DNA from: Umezawaea tangerina
GTDB taxonomy: Bacteria; Actinomycetota; Actinomycetes; Mycobacteriales; Pseudonocardiaceae
Direction of reading: 5' to 3'
Assembly (NCBI RefSeq): GCF_003002815.1
Contig: NZ_PVTF01000019.1
Location: 101,430 to 165,429 of the forward strand
DNA length: 64,000 bases
In this document: positions 11,006 through 19,603 of the stretch, piece by piece
Position numbering within the stretch: position 1 is the first letter of the stretch
Layout: every line of letters starts with the position of its first letter
Notes under the pieces: model-generated
Told to the model about the DNA's origin: nothing
Seen by the model: the letters and a program-made list of their open reading frames with translations, nothing else
Databases searched by the model: none
Position numbers and translations under genes: made by a program

Positions 11006-11989
11006 ATGCGCGCGAGTCGACTGCTGTCCCTGCTGCTCCTGCTCCAGTCGCGCGGGCGGTTGACGGCGCAGGAGCTGGCCGACGAGCTGGAGGTGTCGGT
11101 GCGGACGGTGTACCGGGACGTCGAGGCGCTCGGGGCGGCGGGGGTGCCGGTGTACGCGGAGCGGGGGCCCGCGGGCGGGTACCGGTTGCTCGACGGGTAC
11201 CGCACCCGGTTGACCGGGCTGACCAGCGAGGAGGCCGAGTCGTTGTTCCTGGCGGGGATGCCGGGGCCCGCGGCGGAGCTGGGGTTGGGGACGGTGGTGG
11301 CGGCGGCGCAGCTGAAGCTGCAGGCCGCGTTGCCGCAGGAGCTGCGGTCGCGGGCCGGGCGCATCCGCGAGCGGTTCCACCTGGACACGCCGGGCTGGTT
11401 CCGGCACGCCGACGAGACGCCGCTCCTGTCGACGATCGCGGACGCGGTGTGGAACCAGCGGCGGCTGGACATCCGGTACCGGCGGTGGGGTGGGCGGGCG
11501 ATCGAGGTGCGCCGCACGGTCGACCCGCTCGGCCTCGTGCTGAAGGCGGGCGTCTGGTACCTCGTGGCGCGCGCCGACGACGACCTGCGCACCTACCGCG
11601 TGGCCCGCGTGCTGGAGCTGACGGCGGTCGACGAGGGGTTCGACCGGCCGGACGACTTCGACCTCACGGACTTCTGGGCGGACTGGTCGGAGCACTTCGA
11701 GCAGCGGATGTACGGCATGCGCGTCACGGTCCGGATGTCGCCCACCGGGCTCGGCCGCGCGCAGTTCCTGCTGAGCCTGGTCGCCGCGCGGGCGCTGCGG
11801 GACTCCACCGCCGAGCCGGACGCCGACGGCTGGACGACCGTGGAGGTCCCCGTCGAGTCGCTCGACCACGCCGAGGTCGACCTCATGCGGCTCGGTCCGG
11901 ACGCGGAGGTCGTCGGTCCGCCGGAGCTCCGCGACCGCATGATCGCGAGGGTGGCCGCGATGGCCGCCGTCTACGAAACGCGGTCGTGA
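11006..11989 (+). CDS. DeoR/YafY-type regulator with WYL domain
   Basis: A 327-residue regulator. The N-terminal HTH_11 reads LLLLQSRGRLTAQELADELEVSVRTVYRDVEALGAAGVPVYAERGPAGGYRL. A WYL domain follows (WNQRRLDIRYRRWGG ... VDPLGLVLKAGVWYLVARA), with a WCX-type C-terminal extension. WYL domains are ligand or nucleic-acid sensors. It is divergent from the DUF3224 gene across a perfect palindrome, the usual layout for autoregulation plus control of the neighbour. Confidence 0.9.
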   Translation: MRASRLLSLLLLLQSRGRLTAQELADELEVSVRTVYRDVEALGAAGVPVYAERGPAGGYRLLDGYRTRLTGLTSEEAESLFLAGMPGPAAELGLGTVVAAAQLKLQAALPQELRSRAGRIRERFHLDTPGWFRHADETPLLSTIADAVWNQRRLDIRYRRWGGRAIEVRRTVDPLGLVLKAGVWYLVARADDDLRTYRVARVLELTAVDEGFDRPDDFDLTDFWADWSEHFEQRMYGMRVTVRMSPTGLGRAQFLLSLVAARALRDSTAEPDADGWTTVEVPVESLDHAEVDLMRLGPDAEVVGPPELRDRMIARVAAMAAVYETRS

Positions 11990-12102
11990 TCCGAGCTGCC
12001 CGGACCGGCACGGGCACAAGAGGGCAAGTTGTGGTGTTTTTGGGGTCCGTTCGCCTTTTCTAGGGGTATCGGGTGCCTGGTCGCGTACTTATCGTCGATG
12101 CT

Positions 12103-12516
12103 ATGGACAACAAGTTCGTGATCACCGTCTCGACGACGTTCGAGCTGCTCGGGCCGGGTGGCGCGCCCGCGCCGATCGCGGCCGAGCTGCGCTACGACCC
12201 CGACGACCCGTACGCCGTCGCGGTCCGCTTCCACACCGGCCACGGCGAGGTCGAGTGGATGTTCGGCCGCGAGTTACTGGCCGACGGACTGCTCTCGCCG
12301 ACGGGTGAGGGCGACATCGCGGTCCAGCCGTCGCCGGAGGACCCCGAGCACGTCCTGGTCGAGCTGAACGCGCCCGCCGGGTTCGCCGTGCTGGCCGTGC
12401 CGTCCGACGACATCTCCGAGTTCCTCGACCTCTCCTACGACCTCGTGTCGCCCGGCGAGGAAGAGCTGTGGATCGACTTCGAGGCCGAGCTCGCGAAGCT
12501 CGCCATCCCGCGCTAG
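12103..12516 (+). CDS. SsgA-family sporulation/cell-division regulator
   Basis: A 137-residue SsgA-like protein (SALP), a family limited to morphologically complex actinomycetes. Members act in septum site selection and spore-wall formation, with SsgB recruiting FtsZ. Family features are the beta-rich YDPDDPYAVAVRFHTGHGEVEWMFGRELLADGL core and the C-terminal SYDLVSPGEEELWIDFEAELAKL. I chose the ATG at 12103, which gives the usual family length; a GTG at 12073 is possible. Its length is SsgB-like but paralogue assignment needs a phylogeny. It overlaps the convergent VWA gene by 4 nt. Confidence 0.88.
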   Translation: MDNKFVITVSTTFELLGPGGAPAPIAAELRYDPDDPYAVAVRFHTGHGEVEWMFGRELLADGLLSPTGEGDIAVQPSPEDPEHVLVELNAPAGFAVLAVPSDDISEFLDLSYDLVSPGEEELWIDFEAELAKLAIPR

Positions 12517-14294
12517 GGCGCCGACAGGACCTGCGCCAGCGCGGAGTCGATCGCCCTGCCGTCCTCCACGACGGAGAACGTGCCGCCGGTCGACTGGGTG
12601 ATCTGGGTCAACGGGTCGCGTTCCGGCGCGGAGCCGATCGCGATGATGCTGACCGGGATCGGGCGGGCCTCGTCCTTGAGCTTGTCCAGCTGGGAGCGCA
12701 GCCCGTCGAAGTCGAGCCCGCCGTCGTTGGGCCCGTCGGTGAACACGACGATCCGGTTGCGCTTGCCGTCCTGGTAGTCGTTCAGCGCGTCCTTGTACAG
12801 CGCCACCAGGCTCGTGTAGAGCTGCGTCGCGCTCAGCGGTTTCAGCCCGGCGATGCCGTCCAGCAGTTCCTGCCGCTGCTCCACGACCGGGCCCGTGGGC
12901 ACCAGCTCGCGGTACGGCAGGTCGCCGTCGACCTGGCGCGAGAACTCCCACAGCCCGACCGACCCGGACAGCGAACGGTTGACCTGGCCCGACAGCGCGG
13001 CCTTCAGCCACTCCATCCGGCTCTTCCCGTCACCGCCCGACTCCTCCATGGACTTCGACGAGTCGACCAGCACCCGCACGACCTGGCCGTTGTCGGCCGT
13101 CGCCCACGCCGCCGAGATCTGCTGCGTGGTGTTCGAGTCCGCCGGTGCCAGGCCCTCGGTCATCGTCGCCCAGCGCACCCCCGGTGAGGGCTTCGGCCGT
13201 TCGGTCGAGGACGGCACGCGCAGCCCCGCCTCGGCGAGGATCTTCTGCTGGCCGGTGCCCGTCAGGAACTCGCGGAACGCCTGCGCCGCCCGCACCTGGG
13301 CCTCGCCGACCCAGTCGCCCGCCAGCGCCACGAACGGGAAGTCCGCGACCGGCGTCGGACCGCCCGGCGCCACGCCGTAGAGCGGCTTGAGCGGGGGAGT
13401 GCCGCTGTCCTTGCCGGTGTTGTGCCGGTAGAGGTCGACCTCGAACACGGGCACCGCGCTGAAACCCGACCCGTTCACCGCGGAGCTGTCGGCCAGCAGG
13501 TTCATGGCCTCCCACGTGCTGCCGGGCGTCTCCACGGGCTTGGCCGCGACCAGGCTCGCCATCGTGTTCTTCACCGGGTCGAGGCCCAGCATCTCCGTGG
13601 TGACCGGGCCCTTGCCCTCGGGGCTCGCGCCCGCCAGCGCCGACTGGATCGCCATCGCGGTCGCCGCGTTCGTCGTCGGGTCGGGCATCGCCACCTTGAA
13701 CTGGCCCCACTCGCCCTTGCCGAACCGGTCCCAGCCGCCGGGCGCGGACGTCACGCCGGGCAGGTCGGTCCACCGGAAGCCCGCCGAGGACTGCACGGCC
13801 GTCGCGCCCGCCTCGGGGAGGGCGAGCAGCACGGGGCTCTGCGCGATCGACTGCGGGGCGGCACCGAGCAGCGCGTGGTTCTGCGCGCCCAACCGGTTCG
13901 CCCACAGCATCGAGTCGGTGATCCACGCGTGCGGCTTCGCGCCCAGCTTCCCCTCGTCCCACCCCTGGGTGAGGCTGTCCAGCACGACCTCGGAGTCGAT
14001 CGACTGCACCTCGATGCGGATGCAGTGGTCGTAGACCACCGGGCGTTGCGCGCTCCACGCCTTCGCCACGTCGCGCACCGCGTCGGCCGCGCTCGGCGTC
14101 GACGCGATCCGCAGCAGCGCCTCGCCCTCGGCGCAGTCACCGGCCTCGGCCGCGGCCCGGCGTTCGAGCACACCGCCCAGCCAGCTCCAGCCGAAGACCC
14201 CGAGGACGAGCAGCGCGACCACTCCGATGACCGCGACCGGCCACCCGGCTATGCCGCGCTTGACCCGTGTGCGCAGCGTGCGATGTCGGGACAT
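12513..14294 (-). CDS. Membrane-anchored solute-binding plus VWA domain protein
   Basis: A 593-residue protein with one N-terminal membrane anchor (WPVAVIGVVALLVLGVFGWSWLGG). An extracellular periplasmic-binding-like region follows (roughly 55-380, beginning LLRIASTPSAADAVRDVAKAW), and then a von Willebrand A domain (about 400-590). The VWA metal site reads VLVDSSKSM (DxSxS), with VVFTDGPNDGG later. The arrangement suggests a surface protein that binds a ligand and makes metal-dependent contacts; no transporter genes lie next to it. The start ATG follows AAGGGG. It is convergent with the SsgA-like gene. Confidence 0.82.
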   Translation of the reverse strand: MSRHRTLRTRVKRGIAGWPVAVIGVVALLVLGVFGWSWLGGVLERRAAAEAGDCAEGEALLRIASTPSAADAVRDVAKAWSAQRPVVYDHCIRIEVQSIDSEVVLDSLTQGWDEGKLGAKPHAWITDSMLWANRLGAQNHALLGAAPQSIAQSPVLLALPEAGATAVQSSAGFRWTDLPGVTSAPGGWDRFGKGEWGQFKVAMPDPTTNAATAMAIQSALAGASPEGKGPVTTEMLGLDPVKNTMASLVAAKPVETPGSTWEAMNLLADSSAVNGSGFSAVPVFEVDLYRHNTGKDSGTPPLKPLYGVAPGGPTPVADFPFVALAGDWVGEAQVRAAQAFREFLTGTGQQKILAEAGLRVPSSTERPKPSPGVRWATMTEGLAPADSNTTQQISAAWATADNGQVVRVLVDSSKSMEESGGDGKSRMEWLKAALSGQVNRSLSGSVGLWEFSRQVDGDLPYRELVPTGPVVEQRQELLDGIAGLKPLSATQLYTSLVALYKDALNDYQDGKRNRIVVFTDGPNDGGLDFDGLRSQLDKLKDEARPIPVSIIAIGSAPERDPLTQITQSTGGTFSVVEDGRAIDSALAQVLSAP

Positions 14295-14465
14295 CGACTA
14301 CCCCTTCAGAGTCTGACCACGGCACGTGGGACGACCACCGCGTCCGGTGACCGATCAACCGTCCCCGACGACACCTGTACCGGTCGGCCGTCACGCTAAC
14401 AGGTGAGGACTGAGGGGAACGTTAAGAATGTGTAGATCGAATGCCGTCATTCTTCCCCGGACGGC

Positions 14466-15347
14466 TCAGTCCACGGGTGCGGAAGAGCGAAGCAACGTCA
14501 CGCTCAGTTCCAACAACGCCGCTCGCAGTGGTACCGCCCGCTCGGCGAACTCCGCCTGCCGCCGCACGTACTCCGCACGCCCCTCCGGCGTCTCGATCGC
14601 CACCGGCTCGTAGCCCAGCGGCGCCAGGTCGTACGGGCTCGCCCTCATGTCCAGCTCCCGCACGTCCGCCGCGAGCTCGAAGCAGTCCGCCACCAGCTCC
14701 GACGGCGTCGCCGGATCCAGCTTGTAGGCCCACTTGAACAGGTCCATGTTCGCGTGCAGGCAGCCCGGCTGCTCGAACTCGACCTGCGTCTCCCGCGTCG
14801 GCTGCAACGTGTTGTGCGGCCGCGCGTCCGGCGTGAAGAACCGGAACGCGTCGAAGTGCCCGCACTGCACCCGGCTCCCGTCCACCACCGCGTCCGTCCC
14901 CGCCGACCCGAGCCGCAACGGCCACGCGTTGTGCCGCACCTGCTCGGCCCGCTGCCGGTACACCATCGCCCACTCGTGCAACCCGAAACAGCCCAGCCGC
15001 GGCGCCCTCGACGCGGTCGCGCTCAACAACCGGTGCGCGAACCCCACCGTCGACCACCGCGCCTCGGCGAACCGCGCCACGTCGAGCGTGACGCCTTCGG
15101 CGGTTTCGGTGTAGGCGGGCCAGCGCAGGAACTCGCGGGCGGCGGGGCCGGTGAGGACGACGCCAGGGCCGGGGTGCCAGCGTTCGAGCTTGGAGGGGCG
15201 GTGGGAGTAGTAGGAGAAGAGGAAGTCGAGAACGGGGTGCTTCTCGCCGGTGGCCTTGCGGGCGTGGTGGGGGGTTGTCCAGTGCTGGACGCGGGTGCGG
15301 TGGTGGGCTTGGCGTGAGGTCCAGTCGGGTTGGGTGAGCACCTCCAT
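14466..15347 (-). CDS. Protein of the actinobacterial '3-methyladenine DNA glycosylase'-annotated family
   Basis: A 293-residue soluble protein that resembles a family often annotated as 3-methyladenine DNA glycosylase in actinobacteria. Recognisable stretches are HPVLDFLFSYYSHRPSKLERWHPG, LGCFGLHEWAMVYR and PGCLHANMDLFKWAYKL. I do not see a helix-hairpin-helix glycosylase motif, so the enzymatic label is weak. The start is uncertain: the ATG at 15347 gives the conserved N-terminus, while an in-frame GTG at 15407 would read into the repeat. Plus-strand composition switches from C-rich to G-rich at about 15100, inside the gene. Confidence 0.6.
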   Translation of the reverse strand: MEVLTQPDWTSRQAHHRTRVQHWTTPHHARKATGEKHPVLDFLFSYYSHRPSKLERWHPGPGVVLTGPAAREFLRWPAYTETAEGVTLDVARFAEARWSTVGFAHRLLSATASRAPRLGCFGLHEWAMVYRQRAEQVRHNAWPLRLGSAGTDAVVDGSRVQCGHFDAFRFFTPDARPHNTLQPTRETQVEFEQPGCLHANMDLFKWAYKLDPATPSELVADCFELAADVRELDMRASPYDLAPLGYEPVAIETPEGRAEYVRRQAEFAERAVPLRAALLELSVTLLRSSAPVD

Positions 15348-15379
15348 GGGGGGAACGGTACGGGGGTGGGGGTGAGGGG

Positions 15380-15730
15380 AGGCCGGGCCCCGGTGCGTTG
15401 TGTCCACGTGGGTGGAGCCTGGCTTGTGGGCCTCCTATCGTGTGAAGTCCGGCTTCCGGCCCTCCCACCCCTGGCGAAGCCCGGCCCCCGGCGCGCGATT
15501 GTCTCAATGCCTCACCCCTGTTTGTCAAGACGGTGAAGCTATCTTGACAAACGGGGGTGGGGCAGGAGGGCGCTGTTTATCGGGGGCGGGAGGGGATCTG
15601 GCTTCGCCAGCAAGGCATCGGGCTGCGCCCGACGAGGCATCCTCGCTGCGCGTCGGACAGAGCATCCTTGCTGCGCTGCGGACAAGGCCCCAGGCGCTCC
15701 GCGCCGGATGCGCGCTGGCGGGCTGCGCCC
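15380..15730 (-). repeat. Modular dispersed repeat, copy A (inverse orientation)
   Basis: Read on the minus strand, this segment matches 60010-60312 through most of its length. Shared modules include GGGCGCAGCCCGCC, CATCCGGCGCGGAGCGCCTG, TGGCGAAGCCAGATCCCCTC, a long hairpin (15510-15562 here) and ATTGAGACAATCGCGCGCCG. The block between the 'CCTTGTC' module and the 'CCAGATC' module differs between copies and is built from small palindromes such as GGGCGCAGCCC. No convincing protein is encoded. It fills most of the gap between the glycosylase-like gene and the MFS gene. Its class (REP-like, structured RNA or remnant mobile element) is not known. Confidence 0.8.
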
Positions 15731-15843
15731 ATCGTGGAGGGGGTGGGGTGGGTTTTGCTCGCTGGTTTTGGTTTTGGTCGATGGTCTTTCGCTGCTCGCT
15801 AAAACGCTCGCTTGTCTCCGGCTCTGGCCTACAAGGTGTGGGG

Positions 15844-17046
15844 ATGGGGTCTGGGTGGCGGCGGTTGCAGGTGGTGGCGGTCAGCGGGTCGGCTGGGGAG
15901 GGGTTGTTGTTGACGGCGTTGCCGTTGATGGCGGTGACGATCACGACTGATCCGCGGCAGGTCGCGTTGGTGAACGTGGTGGGGCAGCTTCCGTGGTTGT
16001 TGTTCTCGTTGGTGGCCGGGGTGTTGATCGATCGGTTTCCGCGGACGGCTGTGCTGGGGGCGGCGTTCGTGGTGCAGGCGGTGGCGGCGGCGACATTGGG
16101 GGTGGCGGCGGCGGTGGGGTGGTTGAGCCTGCCGCTGCTGCTCGTGGTGTCGTTCGTCGTCGTCACCTCGCAGGTGCTCGGTGACGGGGCCAGTGGGGCG
16201 TTGGTGCCGGATGTGGTGGGGCCGGAGGGGCTGGCGGCGGCGAACGCGCGGATGATCGTGATCGAGCGCGGGGTGGTGCAGTTCCTGGTGCCGCCGTTGA
16301 GCGGGTTCCTGCTGGCGGTGGCGTTGGGGTTGTCGGCGTGGATCGCGTGCGGGACGGCGGTGGTGGCGCTGTGGTTGGCGCGGGGAATCTCGGCGCGGCA
16401 CGAGCCGAGTCCGCCGGGGAACCCGTTGCGGGACGTGAAGGTGGGGTTGGCGTTCCTGGTGGGGAGCCCGTTGCTGCGCAACATCACGTTGGCCGTGGCG
16501 CTGGGGTCGTTCGCGTCGAGCGCGGGTGTGTCGATGTTCGTGCTGTACGCGACGCAGGAGCTGCACGTCGGCTCGTTCGGCTACGGGGTGCTGCTGGCGT
16601 GCCTGGCGGTGGGGTGGATCGGTGGGTCGTTCGTGGTGCACAAGGTGGTCGACTGGCTGGGGTACGCGTGGTCGATGAGGTTCGCGGCGATCGCCGGGGT
16701 CGTGTCGCAGCTGCTGATCGCGGTGCTGCCGCCGGTGTTCGCGCTGGTCGCGGTGTCGTTGGGGCTGCTGTCGTCCACGACGCTGCTGTGGAACGTGTGC
16801 TCGCAGTCGAGCAGGCAGCGGTTCACGCCGAAACCGCTGCTGGGCCGGGTGTTGACGAGCCACCGGGCGCTGGCGTGGGGGTTGACGCCGCTGGGGGCGC
16901 TCACGGGTGGGTTCGTGGCGGCGCAGTGGGGGCTGCGCTGGGTGTGGGTGATGGCGGCGGCGGTGCAGCTGCTGTCCGTGGTGCTGATGTGGCGGACGGT
17001 CTCGCCGAAGGGGTTCGCGGTGGAGGAGGCCCGAGTCGCCGCGTGA
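15844..17046 (+). CDS. MFS transporter
   Basis: A 400-residue permease with about twelve hydrophobic spans. It begins WRRLQVVAVSGSAGEGLLLTALPLMAV and carries the loop motif GVLIDRFPRTAVL and the DGASGALVPDVVGPEGLAAANAR segment typical of the DHA3-like exporter group. The substrate is unknown. I start at the ATG at 15844; the frame stays open upstream through the repeat but that part has no family similarity. The plus strand is strongly G-rich here, unlike most plus-strand genes in the window. Confidence 0.85.
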   Translation: MGSGWRRLQVVAVSGSAGEGLLLTALPLMAVTITTDPRQVALVNVVGQLPWLLFSLVAGVLIDRFPRTAVLGAAFVVQAVAAATLGVAAAVGWLSLPLLLVVSFVVVTSQVLGDGASGALVPDVVGPEGLAAANARMIVIERGVVQFLVPPLSGFLLAVALGLSAWIACGTAVVALWLARGISARHEPSPPGNPLRDVKVGLAFLVGSPLLRNITLAVALGSFASSAGVSMFVLYATQELHVGSFGYGVLLACLAVGWIGGSFVVHKVVDWLGYAWSMRFAAIAGVVSQLLIAVLPPVFALVAVSLGLLSSTTLLWNVCSQSSRQRFTPKPLLGRVLTSHRALAWGLTPLGALTGGFVAAQWGLRWVWVMAAAVQLLSVVLMWRTVSPKGFAVEEARVAA

Positions 17047-17059
17047 CGGCTCGGGCCTC
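17026..17059. terminator. Bidirectional terminator between convergent genes
   Basis: Perfect 10-bp stem GAGGCCCGAG / CTCGGGCCTC flanking the MFS stop codon, with a 14-nt loop. It lies 12 nt from the end of the convergent CNNM gene. Confidence 0.6.
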
Positions 17060-17070
17060 CCCTCCGGGAG

Positions 17071-18108
17071 CTACAGCTCGCGGCTGACGTGGGTGCCGTC
17101 GCGGACGGTGCCCACGTACTCCTCGACCAGGTCCTCCATGGCGACGACGCCGCACAGCCCGCCGTCGGCGTCGACGGCCCGCGCCAGGTGCGACTGCGCC
17201 CGGCGCAGGGCGGCCAGCGCCTCGTCCAGGTGGGCGTCGACCGGCAGGTCCGGCAGGCCGCGGATGCGGGTGCGCGGGACCGGGGTGCCGGGGTCGGCGC
17301 CCGCGAGGTCGAGCACGTCCTTGACGTGCAGGTAGCCGAGCAGGCGGCCGTTGTCGCCGCGGACGGGGAACCGGGAGAAACCGGTCCGCGCCACGGACGA
17401 CTCGACCTCGCCCACGGTCGGGTTGGCCGACAACGTCGTCAACCTGTCCAGCGGCACGAGCACGTCGGCCACCGTGCGCTCGGCCGACGACAGCGTCTGC
17501 GCGAGCCTGCGGTGCTCGGAGTCCTCGAGCAGCCCCTCCTGGCGGGACTGGGCGATGAGCATGGCCAGCTCGTCGGTCGTGTACGCCGACTCCAGCTCGT
17601 CCTTCGGCGTGACCTTCATCAGCCTCAGCACGGCCGTCGACACGACGGTGAACATCCGCAGCACCGGGCCGACCAGCTTGCAGAACCCGTAGTGCACCGG
17701 CACGAGCCAGATCGCCAGCTGCTCGGGGTTCGCGATGGCCAGGTTCTTCGGGACCATCTCGCCGAGGATCGTGTGCAGCGCGACCACGATGATCAGGGCG
17801 ATGGCGAAGGAGATGCCGTGCCGCAGCGCGGTGGGGATGCCGACCGCGTGGAACGGCGACTCGAGGATCGACGCGACGGCCGGCTCGCCGATCGCGCCCA
17901 GCCCCAGCGAGCACAGCGTGATGCCGAGCTGCGCGCCCGCGATGATCAGCGGCAGCTGCCTGCCCGCCTTGATCGCGGTGCGGGCCCGGCTGCTGCCGCG
18001 GTCGGCCAGCGCCTCCAGCCGGTCGCGGCGGGCGGTGATGATGGCGAACTCGGCGCCGACGAAGAACGCGTTGCCCGCCAGGAACAGCAGGAGCACGAGG
18101 AGGCTCAT
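17071..18108 (-). CDS. CNNM/CBS-pair membrane protein (second gene of pair)
   Basis: A 345-residue protein of the CNNM/HlyC-CorC family. The N-terminal CNNM domain has four hydrophobic spans (FLAGNAFFVGAEFAIITARRDRLE ... ILGEMVPKNLAIANPEQLA). A cytoplasmic CBS pair follows (VLVPLDRLTTLSANPTVGEVE ... GLCGVVAMEDLVEEYVGTVRD). The family is linked to magnesium or cobalt transport. It lacks the C-terminal CorC_HlyC domain seen in its partner. Its start overlaps the stop of the upstream paralogue by 4 nt, so the two are translated together and may form a heteromer. Confidence 0.88.
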   Translation of the reverse strand: MSLLVLLLFLAGNAFFVGAEFAIITARRDRLEALADRGSSRARTAIKAGRQLPLIIAGAQLGITLCSLGLGAIGEPAVASILESPFHAVGIPTALRHGISFAIALIIVVALHTILGEMVPKNLAIANPEQLAIWLVPVHYGFCKLVGPVLRMFTVVSTAVLRLMKVTPKDELESAYTTDELAMLIAQSRQEGLLEDSEHRRLAQTLSSAERTVADVLVPLDRLTTLSANPTVGEVESSVARTGFSRFPVRGDNGRLLGYLHVKDVLDLAGADPGTPVPRTRIRGLPDLPVDAHLDEALAALRRAQSHLARAVDADGGLCGVVAMEDLVEEYVGTVRDGTHVSREL

Positions 18109-19439
18109 TGCGCCGCCACCTGCTCGGCCTCGACGACCTTGGCCACCCGCAGCTCGGCCGTCCGGTGCCGGTCCATCCGCATCACGGTGATCCGCCAGCC
18201 GTCCACCCTGATCTCGTCCCCGACGTCGGGGATGCGGCCCAGCCTGGCCATGACCAGCCCCGCCAGCGTCTCGTAGTCGCCCTCGGGCATCCGGAACCTG
18301 GTCGCCTCGGCGACCTCGTCGTCGCGCAGCAGGCCGGACACCATCCAGCTCCCCTTGCCCAACGGCCGCACCGGGGCCGCCTCGCCGCGGTCGTGCTCGT
18401 CGCGGACGTCGCCCACGATCTCCTCGACCACGTCCTCCAGCGTCACGAGCCCCGCCGTGCCGCCGTACTCGTCGACGACGAGCGCGGTCTGCAGCCCGGA
18501 GGCGCGCAACCGGTCCAGCAGCGCGTCGCCCTCCAGGGTCTCCGGCACGGTCTGCACCGGCCTGGTCAGCGCGGACACCGGGGTGCTCGCGCGCTGGTGC
18601 ACCGGCACGCTGAACGCCTGCTTCACGTGCACCATGCCGCGCACCTCGTCGATGTCCCCGTTGTGCACGGGGAACCGGGAGAACCCGGTCGCGCGGGTCT
18701 TCTCGATCAGGTCGAGCACGGTCGCCTCGACCCGCAGCGACTCGACCTGCACGCGCGGGGTCATCAGCTCGCCGGCCGTGCGGTCGCCGAAGCGCAGCGA
18801 GCGGTCCAGCAGCGTCGCCGTGCCCTGGTCGAGCGTGCCGTGCTCGGCGCTGGAGCGCACCAGCGCGCCCAGCTCCTCCGGCGAGCGCGCGGACGCCAGC
18901 TCGTCGACCGGTTCCACGCCCAGCCTGCGGACCAGCCAGTTCGCCGTGAGGTTCATGCCGCTGATGAGCCAGCGGAACGCGCTGGAGAACGCCGACTGGA
19001 AGCCGACGACCGCGCGGGCGGTCTCCATGGGCTTGGCGATGGCGAGGTTCTTCGGCACCAGCTCGCCGAACACCATCGACACGGCCGTGGCCAGCGCCAA
19101 CGCGATGGCCAGCGCCAACGGGTCGGCCACCGCCAGCGGCACGCCGAGCGCGGTCAGGCCGGGCTCGACCAGCTCCGCGATGGCGGGTTCGGCGATGTAA
19201 CCGGTGATCAGGGTGGTGATGGTGATGGCCAGCTGGGCGCCGGAGAGCTGGAAGGACAGCGACTTGTGCGCCTTCTGGAGCTTCAGGGCCTTGGCGTCGC
19301 CCACGACGGCCGCGTGGTTGTCCACGGTGCTGCGTTCGAGGGCGGTCAACGAGAACTCGGCGGCGACCGCGGTGGCGGTCCCGACGGTGAGGGCTATCAC
19401 GGCCAGCAGGCCGAGCACGCTCAGGAGGGTTCCGATCAC
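18105..19439 (-). CDS. CNNM/CBS/CorC_HlyC membrane protein (first gene of pair)
   Basis: A 444-residue member of the same family. It has a CNNM transmembrane domain (LTVGTATAVAAEFSLTALERS ... FGELVPKNLAIAKPMETARAV), a CBS pair with VEYSG-type TALVVDEYGGTAGLVTLEDVVEEIVGDVRDE, and the complete C-terminal CorC_HlyC domain (SWMVSGLLRDDEV ... DEIRVDGWRITVMRMDRHR). A divalent-cation efflux or homeostasis role is expected from family knowledge. It leads a two-gene operon. Confidence 0.9.
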   Translation of the reverse strand: MIGTLLSVLGLLAVIALTVGTATAVAAEFSLTALERSTVDNHAAVVGDAKALKLQKAHKSLSFQLSGAQLAITITTLITGYIAEPAIAELVEPGLTALGVPLAVADPLALAIALALATAVSMVFGELVPKNLAIAKPMETARAVVGFQSAFSSAFRWLISGMNLTANWLVRRLGVEPVDELASARSPEELGALVRSSAEHGTLDQGTATLLDRSLRFGDRTAGELMTPRVQVESLRVEATVLDLIEKTRATGFSRFPVHNGDIDEVRGMVHVKQAFSVPVHQRASTPVSALTRPVQTVPETLEGDALLDRLRASGLQTALVVDEYGGTAGLVTLEDVVEEIVGDVRDEHDRGEAAPVRPLGKGSWMVSGLLRDDEVAEATRFRMPEGDYETLAGLVMARLGRIPDVGDEIRVDGWRITVMRMDRHRTAELRVAKVVEAEQVAAQ

Positions 19440-19479
19440 CTGCCGCCTCCGGCGAGGGACGGGATCGGGCTGGTATGGC

Positions 19480-19500
19480 AGCCGGGTGTTCGACCCGGCT
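19480..19500. promoter_or_regulatory. Short hairpin in the leader of the CNNM operon
   Basis: AGCCGGGT and its complement ACCCGGCT around GTTCG, 41 nt upstream of the first CNNM start. The leader is about 160 nt long and could hold a metal-responsive element, but I could not match it to a known M-box or manganese riboswitch. It may equally be the terminator of the LacI gene, which ends at 19604. Confidence 0.35.
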
Positions 19501-19603
19501 CAGTACTGAAACCAGGTGACTGCGCGTCGCGCACGGAAGGAGTCACTCCTCGATGGATCTTGCAGGTGGGACAGAGTTCGGTCCAGTTTAGAGCGTACGG
19601 CCC

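Noticed and set aside
15400..15843. N-terminal extension of the MFS gene through repeat A
   Set aside because: The translation is low-complexity repeat sequence, with no similarity to MFS N-termini, while a good start exists at 15844.
19440..19603. M-box or manganese riboswitch upstream of the CNNM operon
   Set aside because: The leader length and cation context are suggestive, but I could not find the conserved core of either class; only a simple hairpin is visible.
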